DNA of 64,000 nucleotides, taken from NCBI GenBank assembly GCA_036785705.1, contig JAWUZG010000135.1, positions 1,612,001-1,676,000 of the forward strand. Direction: 5' to 3'. Numbering within the stretch: position 1 is the first letter of the stretch; every line of letters starts with the position of its first letter. The notes under the pieces were generated by a model. It was not told where the DNA came from and did not search any database. It saw only the letters and a list, made by a program, of their open reading frames with translations. The stretch is from Acanthornis magna (taxonomy: Eukaryota; Chordata; Aves; Passeriformes; Acanthizidae). The position numbers and the translations under genes were made by a program. Positions 53,630-63,522 of this stretch are shown piece after piece.

Positions 53630-53990
53630 TGTGTTGGGTTTGTGTGACCAGGTTTTGATAGCAGAGGGGCTACAAGGACAGCTTCTGTGAGAAGCTGCCA
53701 GAAGCTTCCCCTATGTTGAACACTGCAAATGCCAGCTCCAAAAATCCACCATTGGCCAAGGACAAGCCCATCAGCAATGGTGGTAGTGCCTCTGGGATAA
53801 CAGATTTAAGAAGGGGGGTAAAAAAACCTGCACAATTGCAGCCAGACAAAGGCGTAAGAACGAGAGAAACAGCCCTGCAGACACTCGGGTCAGTGAAAAA
53901 AGAGGCACCGGAGTAGAGATTCCCCTGCATCTCATGGTGAGGCTGGCTGTCCCCCTGCAGCCCATGGAGGTCTATGCTGGAGGTCTATCC
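53630..53990 (+). mobile_element. truncated avian ERVL-like LTR
   Basis: It begins TGTGTTGGGTTTGTGTGACC and continues with GCTTCTGTGAGAAGCTGCCAGAAGCTTCCCC, then GGTGGTAGTGCCTCTGGGATAACAGATTTAAGAAGGGG, and later GAAACAGCCCTGCAGACAC and CCCCTGCAGCCCATGGAGG. I know this series as a very common LTR family in bird genomes; the exact family name is uncertain. The 3' part is missing, and no duplication is seen. It lies antisense to FBXO15, between the exon at 54,453-54,598 and the candidate exon at 53,358-53,560. Open frames over it are fortuitous. Confidence 0.75.
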
Positions 53991-54452
53991 ATCTTAAAGT
54001 TCTTAAAGTTCACAGTAACTTCTACAAATATATTTATATATTTAATCTGTCAGTGCACCCAAAGTATACTCAAGAAGAATTCTACCGAAACAAGCCTCCA
54101 AAACATATGAGGACAAATTGTCTCTCCTTTATAAAATACAAGTGGAAGAAACATCAACCTGCACCAAAACCTGTGCCACTGCATTATTAATGCTGCAGTG
54201 AAGCAAAAGAAAAGACCCTGACAATCTGCAAAATTTGTGTCCCTGGCCTGACACTGTCAATGTGACAGAGCAGGCTGAGCACACCACACAAATTGCCATG
54301 CAGATATAAAGAAGCCACACAACAAACAGAGAGATCACTTACTCTTAAAATTCCATTTCAGTTTCTCCCCTTAAAACAGAGACACTGGATATAAGAAGAC
54401 ACGGCAGCAGGGATCATTTCTAAAGCAGACATTATTGTTCCATCAACTTTAC

Positions 54453-54598
54453 CTTTTCTGCAGAAGTGGCCATTGAATGTTCCACACAGGTACCTGCAGC
54501 TTCTGCCATGCAGATCCAGGTGCAGGCTGTAGTGATGGAGTCCACAGTCTGGGTCAGTATCATCCAGTAAAGGTCCATTAGGTGGAGGGGTGGATTGG
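54453..54598 (-). CDS. FBXO15: FBXO15 exon (GLHHYSLHLDLH...LCGTF)
   Basis: This 146-bp exon encodes 48 codons between split ends. It reads QSTPPPNGPLLDDTDPDCG, then LHHYSLHLDLHGRSCRYLCG and TFNGHFCRK. The mammalian block is PPHSPFLDDSPEYGLHGYQLHVDLHSGG--YLCGTFRNLFTK, so residues LDD, GLH-Y-LH-DLH and YLCGTF are all kept. The acceptor is a long T run ending CAAG at 54,599, an AAG rather than the commoner CAG/TAG. The donor is AAAG|GTAAAG with the intron from 54,452, and the exon ends one base into a codon. A longer open frame in another phase over the same bases (54,432-54,623) is a shadow. Confidence 0.92.
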
Positions 54599-55566
54599 CT
54601 TGAAAAAAAATAGAATTTAGCAACAGGGATGGCTTAATAGAAAGAAATTAAATACATGGCTGTACACGATCATCTTGAGAGAGTTTTGAAATCAAACATC
54701 TCTAGTTCCTCATGCTTCTTTTCAGCTAATACAGTGTCTAATACTGCTGATCAGCTGCTTGGCCTAGCCAAAGGCAGAAAATATGGCAGTCAGCTTTAAA
54801 AGGCACATCTGTTAAACTTCAAAACATGGACTTGTCTACGAAAAAGAAAAAAGCATCAGCTTAACTACAAATCTAAAAGCCCACTAGCTAGAAACTTCTC
54901 TGAAACAGCAATTATTGGAATAATTTTGTTTGTGCCTAAGTAAATGAGTAACTACCACACACAAATGACCTGAAGAGACCAAATGCCAGAGGCAACTGCA
55001 CAGCTTCTACAAAGGATCCAAGTGGGCACTAAGGGAGATTGTGTAAAATCTCACCTTCTGTGGCAGAAGAGCCACACTAAGTTACCATGGGCACTTAAGA
55101 CTACTGGTTAGATACAACAATATCTGACCAGAAAGCTGAGGGGAAAATAAATTCCCCAAATAATGTTCTAAAGCTAAAAAACTCCATCTTTTGAAACAGC
55201 TTACAGTGTATAAACAAGTATTGTATTATATTATATACTGCAATATACACATATACAAACACGTCATAGGAAATCCAGCTAGGTTCTCAATAGGACTGAA
55301 AGATAAAGTCTAACTTTCTCAATACTGCAAGTATTACTACAGTTGTATAACTAAATTATCTCCTTAATAGCATAACAATGGCAATATCGTAGTATGAAAA
55401 TGCTTCTACACTTTTGTAAATCGTTACTGTAACTTGTTTATATTAAACAAGAATAGTTAATTACTGCCTAAATATAAACCTCTAACAGCAGTCAATTTTA
55501 ACTGTGAAACTCAAAGCTTTATTCAAAAGGTTATCTTTATTACCCACAAAGGAAAACCAAGCTTAC

Positions 55567-55649
55567 ATAACAGCAGAACCCAAAATGCTTCTCTCAAGAA
55601 GTTGATTATAACGAAGACTCGCCATAACAAAAGCAATTTCATTTGTATC
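55567..55649 (-). CDS. FBXO15: FBXO15 exon (EIAFVMASL...LLERS)
   Basis: This 83-bp exon encodes 27 codons, starting DTNEIAFVMASLRYNQLLER and ending SILGSAV plus AT of a split Ile codon. The mammalian equivalent reads EEELAFVMANLHFHHLVERSTLGSAT, a clear match in length and pattern. The acceptor is AATTTTTCAG ending at 55,650 with a T-rich tract, and the donor is AT|GTAAGC with the intron starting at 55,566. The AT joins C at the start of the exon at 54,453-54,598 to form Ile, in agreement with the mammalian GSATI sequence. The exon is short but recognisable because both flanks are phase-matched. Confidence 0.92.
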
Positions 55650-57901
55650 CTGAAAAATTAATTAAAGTAGATGTATTTTTATGTGGAAATTCTTTTTTTC
55701 AGAGGGCCTTTCCAAGCATTAAAATTCATAGATAAATGCTGCTGCTTATTACTCTGCCAGTTACTGTAATAATGTTAGTAATGCCTTGCTCTAACATTTG
55801 GACTCCTAAAACCTTTACTGTCTTTTCACAAGAGTACAGAATATATAAAAAAGATTAGAGCATTTCTATCTTATGGAGAAAGAGAGGGAAACTAGCTATG
55901 CCAGGGCAAAAGTTATGAGAGCAATCCAAGAATTGTACTTCCCTAACTTCTACTTTCCACTTTAAAATAGGTACCTAAACAGAATCAAACAGCACTTACT
56001 CCCAACTACTGAAGCATCAAGTTTATTTTCATAGGTAAGGAACTATTTGCAAAGAGGGCTAACATCAGTGAGGGGTACAGAATTACTCAAGAGAAATGGT
56101 GAATTGCAAAGTAAAACCTTGGATGTCTTCACCAGATTATGTGCTCCTGGGAAAACATTAGGAACATAACCTTCTATAGATGCCTAAAGAAAACATAAAT
56201 GTGAAAACTAAATAGAGACAGAGGTATGTATTTACTTCAAGAACACAGAATGCTAGGAAGTCAGCTTTTTTTCTTTAAATGTATTTTTTAAGTCATACAT
56301 TTACAAACACCTAAGTCAATAGGAAAATTATTCACTGCCAGAAGTCTATTACTCTCCTGAAATGTGGGCGACTACTGTTTTCATCTCTCTGCGTTACCAG
56401 AAAATGACATCCCCTAATCAAACTTTTGGCTTCTTAACTACTTCTATATTTTCATAGTACAACATTACAGCTATAGAAGATATAACAAGGGAGATTTATC
56501 AAACACATAGTTTCTCAGTCTTTCTTTATCCAAATACCAGGAGGCCCATGTAACCTGTTTGTGGTTTCTATTATGCAGCTATGTGCAAAAAACCAAGATA
56601 TGTGGCATTTACAATTATTTCACCCTCTGACAGTTAACTACCTAGTTACTAACTACCTCTGCCTACACAGAGAGTAAGAACTGCTGCTCAGAAAAGCAAG
56701 CAGGGGAAATACACTAGAGTGAAGCACACAATTCTTAATGTCTATGTGAAACTTTGTTATGATAGAACCATTTCCAGGTGCTGAAAGAAATCTCTTGCCA
56801 AGCGTGGGAGGGGCCAATGCATGAGCAAGACCATTGAGCCAACAACACAGGGACACCAGCCTACTAAACTTGTGAAGATACAAGAGAAATGGCTGTTGGT
56901 TTATCAGAGCTTTTCACAGACTGAGACAACCTGGAACAGACTCATGCAGGTCAGTTTTCTAGGAAATGGACTTTCAGTCTTACCTTAAAGAGTGAAAGAA
57001 ATAGTCCGTCTGTGGTTTTAAACATTGCCTCTGGTGATTGTGCACAGCATGTTTGCAGCTGCAAATTAGGCACAGCTTGGAGGAACTATTCATAGACTCC
57101 CTAGGAAAGTTCCTGGCCAGTGCCAGACAGGCTAAACCTTCATCAATAACATGGCTGAGGGGAGGAAGAAAGGGCTGCCACCTCTGAATTCAGACCAAGA
57201 GCAGAACACCTGAGACAGGCTTCCACAGCGCCCAGCCCTGTGCAGCTGCAGGCAGACACTGAGGTCCCCGTGCATTCCGTACAAAATGCCAATTCCTTTT
57301 GCATAGGAGTCTGTCAGATGTTCCGTTCTGCCCTCTGAAGACATTCATCTCTACACCCACCCTACAGAGACTAAATGCTTAAGTTAGGCTCTTAATACCA
57401 AGAATGTAATACCCCCAAAAGGGCACAATTTAAAGCATTCCTACTGCTGGAGCAGGATATAGCTACCTGGTGATGGAGATGAAAGCTAAGTTGCTAGGTG
57501 GGAACTCATCACAGGGCATGGCACGAATCAGAGGAAGAAGCACATCTGTCCTCCAACCATTCTATTTAAAATTACTCTAGGATATCAAACTTGGGCATGT
57601 GAAGACTGCAAAACAAATAAAACTGAATGCAGTATTTAATCTAGTATCTTACATAACTGATCTTTGAATTAGAAGTGAACCTTTTGAAAAGTATATATAC
57701 TCCTACATTTTAGAATACAATAAATCGTCTTCTAGCTGTCCCTACATGCATTTGGTTGTTACTAGTTTAGAAAAGAGCTTTCAAAATCCAAAGGAAAAAA
57801 AACAAATTAAAAAAAACCCTCCCCAAATCCAAACTACAAGGCAAAAAAAAAATCTATTCCTTCAAGTCATAATAAAATATTGAAACATAATGTTATCTTA
57901 C
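55650..57901. other. FBXO15 intron with cassette-exon candidate
   Basis: This intron of about 2.3 kb is mostly unique AT-rich DNA. It contains the phase-0 exon candidate at 56,984-57,058 and an open stretch at 57,132-57,344 (minus) that weakly resembles the FBXO15 GLHxYxLH block. I recognise no repeat in it. Confidence 0.6.
56984..57058 (-). CDS. possible in-frame cassette exon in FBXO15 intron
   Basis: This 75-bp open segment (25 codons) is bounded by a good acceptor (pyrimidine-rich stretch ending TTTGCAG at 57,059) and a consensus donor (AAG|GTAAGA, intron from 56,983). It begins and ends in phase 0, as required for inclusion between the FBXO15 exons at 57,902-58,031 and 55,567-55,649 without shifting the frame. 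Its product would contain SPEAMFKTTDGLFLSLFK. Mammalian FBXO15 as I know it goes directly from LLVGVWK to the EEELAFVM block, so this exon has no recognised counterpart. It could be a bird-specific alternative exon, a decoy exon or chance. Only the splice sites and phase support it. Confidence 0.3.
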
Positions 57902-58031
57902 CTTCCAATTTCCTACTAACAATCCTGGATTCAGACTGAAGAGCTGGACAAGCTCATCGGCACCAACTGCTACACTGCTTTCAGTCACGTTAGCAAGACT
58001 GTATTCAGCAATCAAGGCAAATCGACGAGGT
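57902..58031 (-). CDS. FBXO15: FBXO15 exon (ALIAEYSL to LLVGNWK)
   Basis: This 130-bp exon encodes 43 full codons after the A that completes Gly from the previous exon. It begins PRRFALIAEYSLANVTESS and ends with LVQLFSLNPGLLVGNWK. Mammalian FBXO15 has PRWHSLIAKY-LSHLT--T and the very similar IFCLHPGLLVGVWK at this point. The acceptor is TTTTCAAAG ending at 58,032. The donor is AAG|GTAAGA, so the exon ends in phase 0. The next recognised exon also starts in phase 0, which leaves room for an in-frame cassette exon between them (see 56,984-57,058). Confidence 0.93.
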
Positions 58032-58727
58032 CTTTGAAAAGAACACGCAGAATGCAGGAAAAAGGCTATGTCTCCTTATTCATGTAAAAGTTCAGCCTAA
58101 TTTCATTTTTAACTGACTGGCTTAAGTCTGAGCAACAGCACAGGATGAGAATGGTTTTGAAAGCGTTTGGCATGCAGAGCCATAAACTATACATTCAAAC
58201 AACTACAGTGCACTAGCAGGATCTCAACCCCTAACAAGAAAAGAAGCAAAACCACTATATGATCTTCTAAAACACTCTTAAAAAAAAAGAACTTATGTGC
58301 TTGCCCAATTTTTCAAAATACCACAGAATTACTTTCCAATTCATTTTTGATACTTTATTGGTACTAGATAGAATCACTGAACATTTATCAGTGTCAAGCA
58401 AGCTACTAAGGTAAATTTTTCTTCCACAGAAGCAAAATTCAAAGGAAAGGACCAAATTGCACATATAATAAATTGTTTTTCTTAGAGGAAGCCTTCCTTT
58501 TTCAGAATTTTTTTTCTGCCTACAATTAAAGCCATTTAGCTCCAAAACACTCCTAAATAAAAGTTCATGGACAATCTTATGAACCAATGATGCATTAAAA
58601 AGAAAGAGCAGAAAGCAGAGTTTGCATTACCTATTCAGAATGAAGAAAGAAGTCTTTCTCAAACCCTTTTCCAACTTAGGCTCTTATCATATCCAAAACA
58701 GTTCCTAGATTTCCCAGCAGTATCACT

Positions 58728-58845
58728 GTAGTATCACCAGGGATGGAGCATCCACGACCTCCCCACACAACCTGTTCTAGTGTCTCACCACCCTCACAGT
58801 AAAAAGCTTCTTCCTAATCAACCTCAACCCTTTCCATCTTTAAGT
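58728..58845 (-). mobile_element. CR1 LINE fragment
   Basis: The plus strand reads CCAGGGATGGAGCATCC, then ACCTGTTCTAGTGTCTCACC, then CTCACAGTAAAAAGCTTCTTCC, which is the reverse complement of the CR1 3' region. Both ends are truncated and the copy is diverged. It lies in the FBXO15 intron between exons 60,178-60,387 and 57,902-58,031. Confidence 0.8.
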
Positions 58846-59734
58846 CAATCAGGCTCATATTAATACAGGAACATTCCTAAACTCCCTGCACTACTGCCTT
58901 ACGGTCTTAACACGGATATATTGAAATTGGTGAAACCACTCCTTTCATCTATATTCACAATCTCTAAAAACTTACAGTTCTGTGAAATAAATACACCGAC
59001 TGCCTGCAAGCTTTTATTTTTTTAATAATTTACTACATATGAATCATCATCTTGGTAAAACAACTACATTTCCCACATAATTTGACTGCAAGACTTTTTC
59101 AGCTGACTTTATACAAAAGCCTTCTTTTGATTTATTTATTTCTCAAGCAAATAGTTTGCTTCTGCTTGAGGAACCAGGTGTTTTGTAGGTGAACAATTCC
59201 CTCTTTTCAGAGCTCTGTGACTAGGGGCTTTGTGTAAGAAGCGTGTAGCTGATACTGCACATAATGTACACATAGACTCCAGATGTGTGCAGAACGCCTT
59301 AACAGCAACCAAACACCTCAAATAGACACTTTTCATTTCAGTATCTTCTCAGAATATAATGAAAAAAACCTATTGTACACACTTAAGCTAAGAAACAATA
59401 GATATGCTGTGGACTGGTGTTTTTATATGCATGTACTCAAGACTGCACACATAGTTGAACACCAAGTTCCATAAACTCACACGCACACCTATCAGACACA
59501 AAATAAATTTTAACAACATAGATTACCTGACTGTAGCCACATAAATATTGATGGCATTTTCCAAGCTAAGTTTCTCACAATAAATTCTCCTAGATTTACA
59601 TGTTTCTTTCATGCTCATTTGTGTCTATGCCTTAAACCCAGCTTTCCAAGTCAGGACCTCTCAGCCTGAATATCACATGCCAGTACCTACATTAACCTAT
59701 GAATTAATGCCATAGCTTGTTGGATTATGCTATT

Positions 59735-59998
59735 TGCTGCCTTTTCAGGTGTGGCAACCTGGTTCAGGAACAGCACGGCGGCCAACCCCCAGCCGCTCAG
59801 GCCATCAGCTCACAGACACCAATGCGGTGGACGGCAAATGGCATTTATTGGTGATTAGCACCGCATTATATAACTTTGGTTACAACGTCACACCGGTCTG
59901 CTTACATCATAAACTAAACGCTATTGGCTACCTGGGGAGGGGTCCTATCTTTCCGTACAGCACGACATCTTCCGACCGCCACACCCTACCTACCCACA
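59735..59998 (-). mobile_element. solo LTR, alpharetrovirus-like endogenous retrovirus
   Basis: This 264-bp element, read on the minus strand, begins TGTGGGTAGG and ends AAAGGCAGCA, so it has the retroviral TG...CA ends. It is flanked on both sides by the same 6 bp, GCTATT (59,729-59,734 and 59,999-60,004). A 6-bp duplication is typical of alpharetroviruses and related class II elements. On the minus strand there is a CCAAT box, a TATA box (59,866-59,872) and AATAAA (59,844-59,849), followed directly by a GCCATTT...CCACC.CATTGGTGT core, the layout of avian sarcoma/leukosis-type LTRs. No gag, pol or env sequence lies on either side, so it is a solo LTR left by recombination. It sits in an FBXO15 intron in the same transcriptional direction as the gene. 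The exact duplication suggests a fairly recent insertion. Confidence 0.85.
59844..59872 (-). promoter_or_regulatory. LTR TATA box and polyadenylation signal
   Basis: On the minus strand TATATAA (59,866-59,872) precedes AATAAA (59,844-59,849) by about 16 bp. This tight spacing, with the polyadenylation signal between the TATA box and the presumed start of R, is characteristic of avian alpharetroviral LTRs. The signals face the same way as FBXO15 transcription. A CCAAT box lies upstream at 59,923-59,927 (minus). Confidence 0.7.
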
Positions 59999-60177
59999 GC
60001 TATTTCTTGCTAAAAAGCTCTACCAATGAAGAGAAGAATATAGGAAGAAATACTACAGGGAAGCTTTCTAACAACGAGTTAACTTGTTGAGTCAAACCAA
60101 TGTCAGACAGCTCCTACAGACACATTATCCACCAGTCACACCCAAAAAATCTTCAAAAATCCTCAGTTAAAACTCAC

Positions 60178-60387
60178 CCCTTCTTTTTGGGAGGTCTGCC
60201 CAGAGGAAGAAGCAATGGTGTAACTCCATACAGTTTTAGGGTTGACAGGATGTCTAAGCACAGCCAGTCTCTACCATACCAAAGCACGGTAACTGATGTG
60301 TCCTTAAACGATAGCTTTGGCTTCTCCATTACATGTTCTTTTCCATTTTTGTCCTTCAGTGCAATTACCCAACTCAAGCCAGAGACA
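60178..60387 (-). CDS. FBXO15: FBXO15 central exon
   Basis: This 210-bp exon encodes 69 full codons, beginning VSGLSWVIALKDKNGKEHVM and followed by a segment with LSFKDTSVTVLWYG and LSTLKLYGVTP. The mammalian FBXO15 central region has the matching blocks GL-W-I-LKEK-GKEHVME, LSFNDTSVTV-WYG and LSTLDLCGVTP. The acceptor is ATAACAG ending at 60,388 and the donor is GG|GTGAGT with the intron beginning at 60,177. The final GG joins A of the next exon to form Gly, so the protein reads KKKGPRRF across the junction. The downstream intron holds the alpharetrovirus-like solo LTR only about 180 bp beyond this donor, in the sense orientation. Confidence 0.93.
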
Positions 60388-60631
60388 CTGTTATTTAGGA
60401 ATTGAGAGGGGAGAGGGGTGTTTAAAACAAAATTCCCAAAGTGACAACAGTTAAACTATGCTTTCAACAGTTTTATATTTCTACTAACTGCTACTTATGT
60501 TCCTCAGTTTCAGCAATTTCTAGATTATCATCGTATCTTCCCATTTTATAGCTCTATTTCTATACCCCCAAGCCATTAATATTTTGTACATTCTTCTCAA
60601 GTAAATCTCTTTGTGACAAGGCATTGCTTAC

Positions 60632-60874
60632 TTCATAGCTTCTTTGCTCACAAATGGAAGACCTGTATAAGGATCTAGAGGTTTAGCGAGAAGCATTACT
60701 CTCGTTTTGAAGGCAGATGTCTGTTTGAAGATGGATTCATTCTTCCAGTACCCAGGGTTCTTATCATGTAGAGCATCACAGCCCAAAGAAACAGTTTCTG
60801 GTTGTTTAGGCTTCGTTTTCCACATTGTCCATTTTGGTTGCAAAGCACTGGAATAGAGTTTCAGCCAAAGTCCA
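60632..60874 (-). CDS. FBXO15: FBXO15 exon after the F-box
   Basis: This 243-bp exon carries 80 full codons plus split codons at both ends. It starts GLWLKLYSSALQPKWTMWK, completing the F-box with its conserved tryptophan, and continues with GYWKNESIFKQ and a LAKPLDPYTGLPFVSKEAM end. The mammalian protein has the same order: LW-x-IYS, GYWKKE-I-KQ, LKP-NP-TGLP-K-KEAL. The acceptor is TTTATTTTCAG ending at 60,875, with a clear pyrimidine tract. The donor is AA|GTAAGC with the intron beginning at 60,631. The split AA joins T of the next exon to form Asn. The exon is fully open and has no unusual composition. It is the strongest single piece of evidence for the gene after the F-box exon. Confidence 0.92.
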
Positions 60875-63417
60875 CTGAAAATAAAAATAGGATGAAGAGG
60901 AATAAATTTCAAGAACAGTCACTCAATTTTTATACACACATCTCAGCTACCACCAAGCTGAAATGTTAGCACAATGTTAGCATAATGTTAGCACAAAAAC
61001 AGTCTTGTCTGCCTTCTTCAAAATATGGGATCCAGGATGAAGCTCAGGGACAGCAGAGCCATAGTCAGCAATGGAAGTGAAAACTGATAAAGGTTAAGCA
61101 GTAAATTTTGAAAATTCCACCCCAAAACAATGATGCATCCTCCTCACAGAAAATCAGCTAGTGGAGAAAGTGTTTTAATACCTTTTATTCAACAAAGGTA
61201 ATCTGTACACTTCAAGTTTCTCACACAGATACAGCAGAAAGTGGAGTGGAGGAGGACAATCAGATTCACACCTTTGCTTGGTGTTACCAGAGTCACGTCA
61301 ATCCCTTCCTCACTCTTTGGAAAAGCTCAGAGAAGACATGACTTTCTGAAGACAAAGAAACATGTGACAGTAATGATGGGTTCATCTCCTTCACGCCAGG
61401 AAAACTAGGAGGTCACATTTCAGCCCTCTAGGACATTTCAGTATCTCTAGGACAGTTCATGGAATACTGAATACAGGAACCGACAAGAATTCGAACAATA
61501 ATCTGTGAATGCAGGTTTCCAGTAAGTTTTCTAATTTTAAAGTGCCAGACATACACTTCACATAACTGCACTAAAGAAAATTAATGGGAAGGGCAACAAA
61601 TTCTCAAGAGACATTTTCTACCATTAATTGGCAAGACTACCTTTACCAATCCTCACTCATCCCCAGGCAAACTTACGCTGCTATGCTTTGTATTGCATTT
61701 TGCCCTCTCCTGAAAGCATTCAAGGACTGAATCCATCCCACATTGCCTCCTACCCACAACAAAGATATCAGACACTTCTCTTTTAAGACCAGGAAAGGCA
61801 ACCAAGTTACCAGATAGCACAAAACATTTCTGATGGAGAGGGGAAGTTCTTTTTTAACCCCAAAGTGGTTTAGAACTGTCCGGCAATGTAAACAAAGGAG
61901 AGATGTGCTTGACATACAATCATTGGGGGAAATTGAGCTATCATCCAACTGGTCCTAATCAGCCTAAAAAGTCCAGTAAAATAACCTGCTATGAAAGTCT
62001 CCTGTTAACTAGAAACCCCTCCCCAACTCCCCCTCCCCTCCATCCTTTCTTTCTTGGAGAGAGATACTCCGCATCTTACTCTATGATGCTGAAAAGACAG
62101 CGCTTAGCAGTAGGCATTTCCTGCATTTTCAAGTTACAGATTCAGCAATTTAGCTGACTGAAGACAGACTAATCACAAATACCTACCATCCTTGTCCTCA
62201 CTCTCAGTTATATATTGCTTCTTCCTTTCCAAAAACAGTGCTGTGCAACCAAAGAAATTAGTTCAAGCTCAAAAATTCAGTTAGGGTAGGGAGACAGAGG
62301 AGAAAACGAACGAGGACCTGGAATCACAAATGTTTAGGAAAGTATCACTGCCCTTTCATCCTCAAGTCCCATTTGTGCACATTTTCTAATCTCTGTTGAG
62401 AGTAGAAAATGGAAACAGACATCATCGAGATGGAGGCAAATAAATCATCCTGCCCTGAGCAGCCACAGTGATTTCATCCTGCCTTACCACCCTGAAGTGG
62501 AAAATGCATACTAAGATAATTTGTGTCAACTATGCAATTTTTATCCACACTGACCTGCTGACAATCTCAAAACATACATCTGGATTACAGTCTTCCCTTT
62601 AAATTCATCGGTTCTAAAGGTGTCAAAGCCAATGTAAACCAATTGACTGTATAAGTTTTGGCAAATAAGGGAAAACGGATTCATACTGGATGCAGCAACT
62701 TCCTATACAGGAAGACATTTTCTCATTCAAACAACACTAATGCAGTACAATCCTAGAAAATCAAAGGATACTCAGACATCCTAGTTATCACATATCAACC
62801 CGGGTCTCTCCTCCTTTTCCTTTCACAAAATTGTCGTGATACCGGTAGGAGCAATTGGTGTACTCTGTATAAGCAATCCTTAGACAAAAAGTGTCAGTAT
62901 TTATCTTCATCTCTTTGGTTTCAATTTAGAAATCACCAAAATTTGACCAACAGAGCAACAGATAAAAACCACTAGTGAATCATTTGATTGAATCAACCCC
63001 TCTACAAAAACCTGATGAAAGAACTAAATAAGCAGAACTTCAAAATGGTGAAAGCTATGACCATTCCACAAAGCTACTGGTGACACACAAGTTAGGATCA
63101 CTCGAGCAGAAAAGTTTGTGCAAGTGCATGTGAATACAAACAAATATATGCAAGTTTTAAAACAAAAAAAAAGTGCTAATAGCAACATTTCAAAGCACTG
63201 GATTTAGTTTTTGCCTCATAACTCCCATTAAACAACAGGGCTTGCACAGCTAGAATTCCATGCAACACATCCTGTGGGCTATGCAGTGCAATTTCGGCAG
63301 AGTAACTGCACACAGGTACAAGCATCAGAGCTCTGGCATCAGAGAAACTAAATTAGAAAGACTCATAACTCAGATAACTACAACTGGGGCATGACTGAAA
63401 CCTTCCCTCTTCCTTAC
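60875..63417. other. FBXO15 intron between F-box exon and exon 60,632-60,874
   Basis: This intron of about 2.5 kb is unique AT-rich sequence. It contains a three-copy 11-bp tandem repeat at 60,962-60,994 and nothing else I can classify. Short open frames on both strands here lack splice sites and similarity. Confidence 0.7.
60962..60994 (+). repeat. 11-bp tandem repeat, three copies
   Basis: AATGTTAGCAC, AATGTTAGCAT, AATGTTAGCAC in direct succession within an FBXO15 intron. Confidence 0.9.
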
Positions 63418-63522
63418 TGGTCACTGGCCAGGTCATAGAAGCGCTTATTCACACAACCGGCAGACAACAGGGACACAGGATCCAAATAGGAAAATACCTT
63501 CAGCAGCATTTCTGATGGCATG
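63418..63522 (-). CDS. FBXO15: FBXO15 exon with the F-box domain
   Basis: This 105-bp exon encodes most of the F-box, the motif that binds SKP1 and ties the protein to a CUL1 ubiquitin ligase. It contains MPSEMLLKVFSYLDPVSLL followed by a GCVNKRFYDLA segment; the PSE-LLK-FSYLD-VSLL-GCV-RFY-LA pattern is typical of FBXO15. The acceptor is TTTCCCAG at 63,523-63,530 and the donor is CA|GTAAGG with the intron starting at 63,417. One base (the third position of a codon) precedes the ATG, so this ATG is probably internal and coding should continue upstream in an exon outside the window. The last two bases (CA) join T of the next exon to give His, followed by GLW, which supplies the F-box tryptophan. 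There is no frameshift or stop. Confidence 0.9.

Larger units (their letters stand above)
59729..60004. repeat. 6-bp target-site duplication bracketing the solo LTR
   Basis: GCTATT occurs at 59,729-59,734 and again at 59,999-60,004, immediately outside the LTR ends. It is the footprint of integrase-mediated insertion. Confidence 0.75.
53358..63522 (-). other. FBXO15: FBXO15 gene body, partial
   Basis: This is the span of the recognised FBXO15 exons, read right to left. Six exons are joined by standard GT/AG introns whose phases agree at every junction (2-2, 2-2, 2-1, 0, 2-1 nucleotides split), which is very unlikely by chance. The exons encode the F-box, the central region and the GLHxYxLHxDLH segment of F-box only protein 15, the substrate-recognition subunit of an SCF ubiquitin ligase. 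A seventh, weaker exon at 53,358-53,560 sets the lower limit given here. The N-terminal coding exon(s) and promoter are probably beyond base 64,000. The terminal exon(s), which in mammals encode a long C-terminal domain, were not located. In mouse the gene is an Oct3/4 target expressed in embryonic stem cells, but nothing in this window shows its regulation in birds. Confidence 0.88.
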
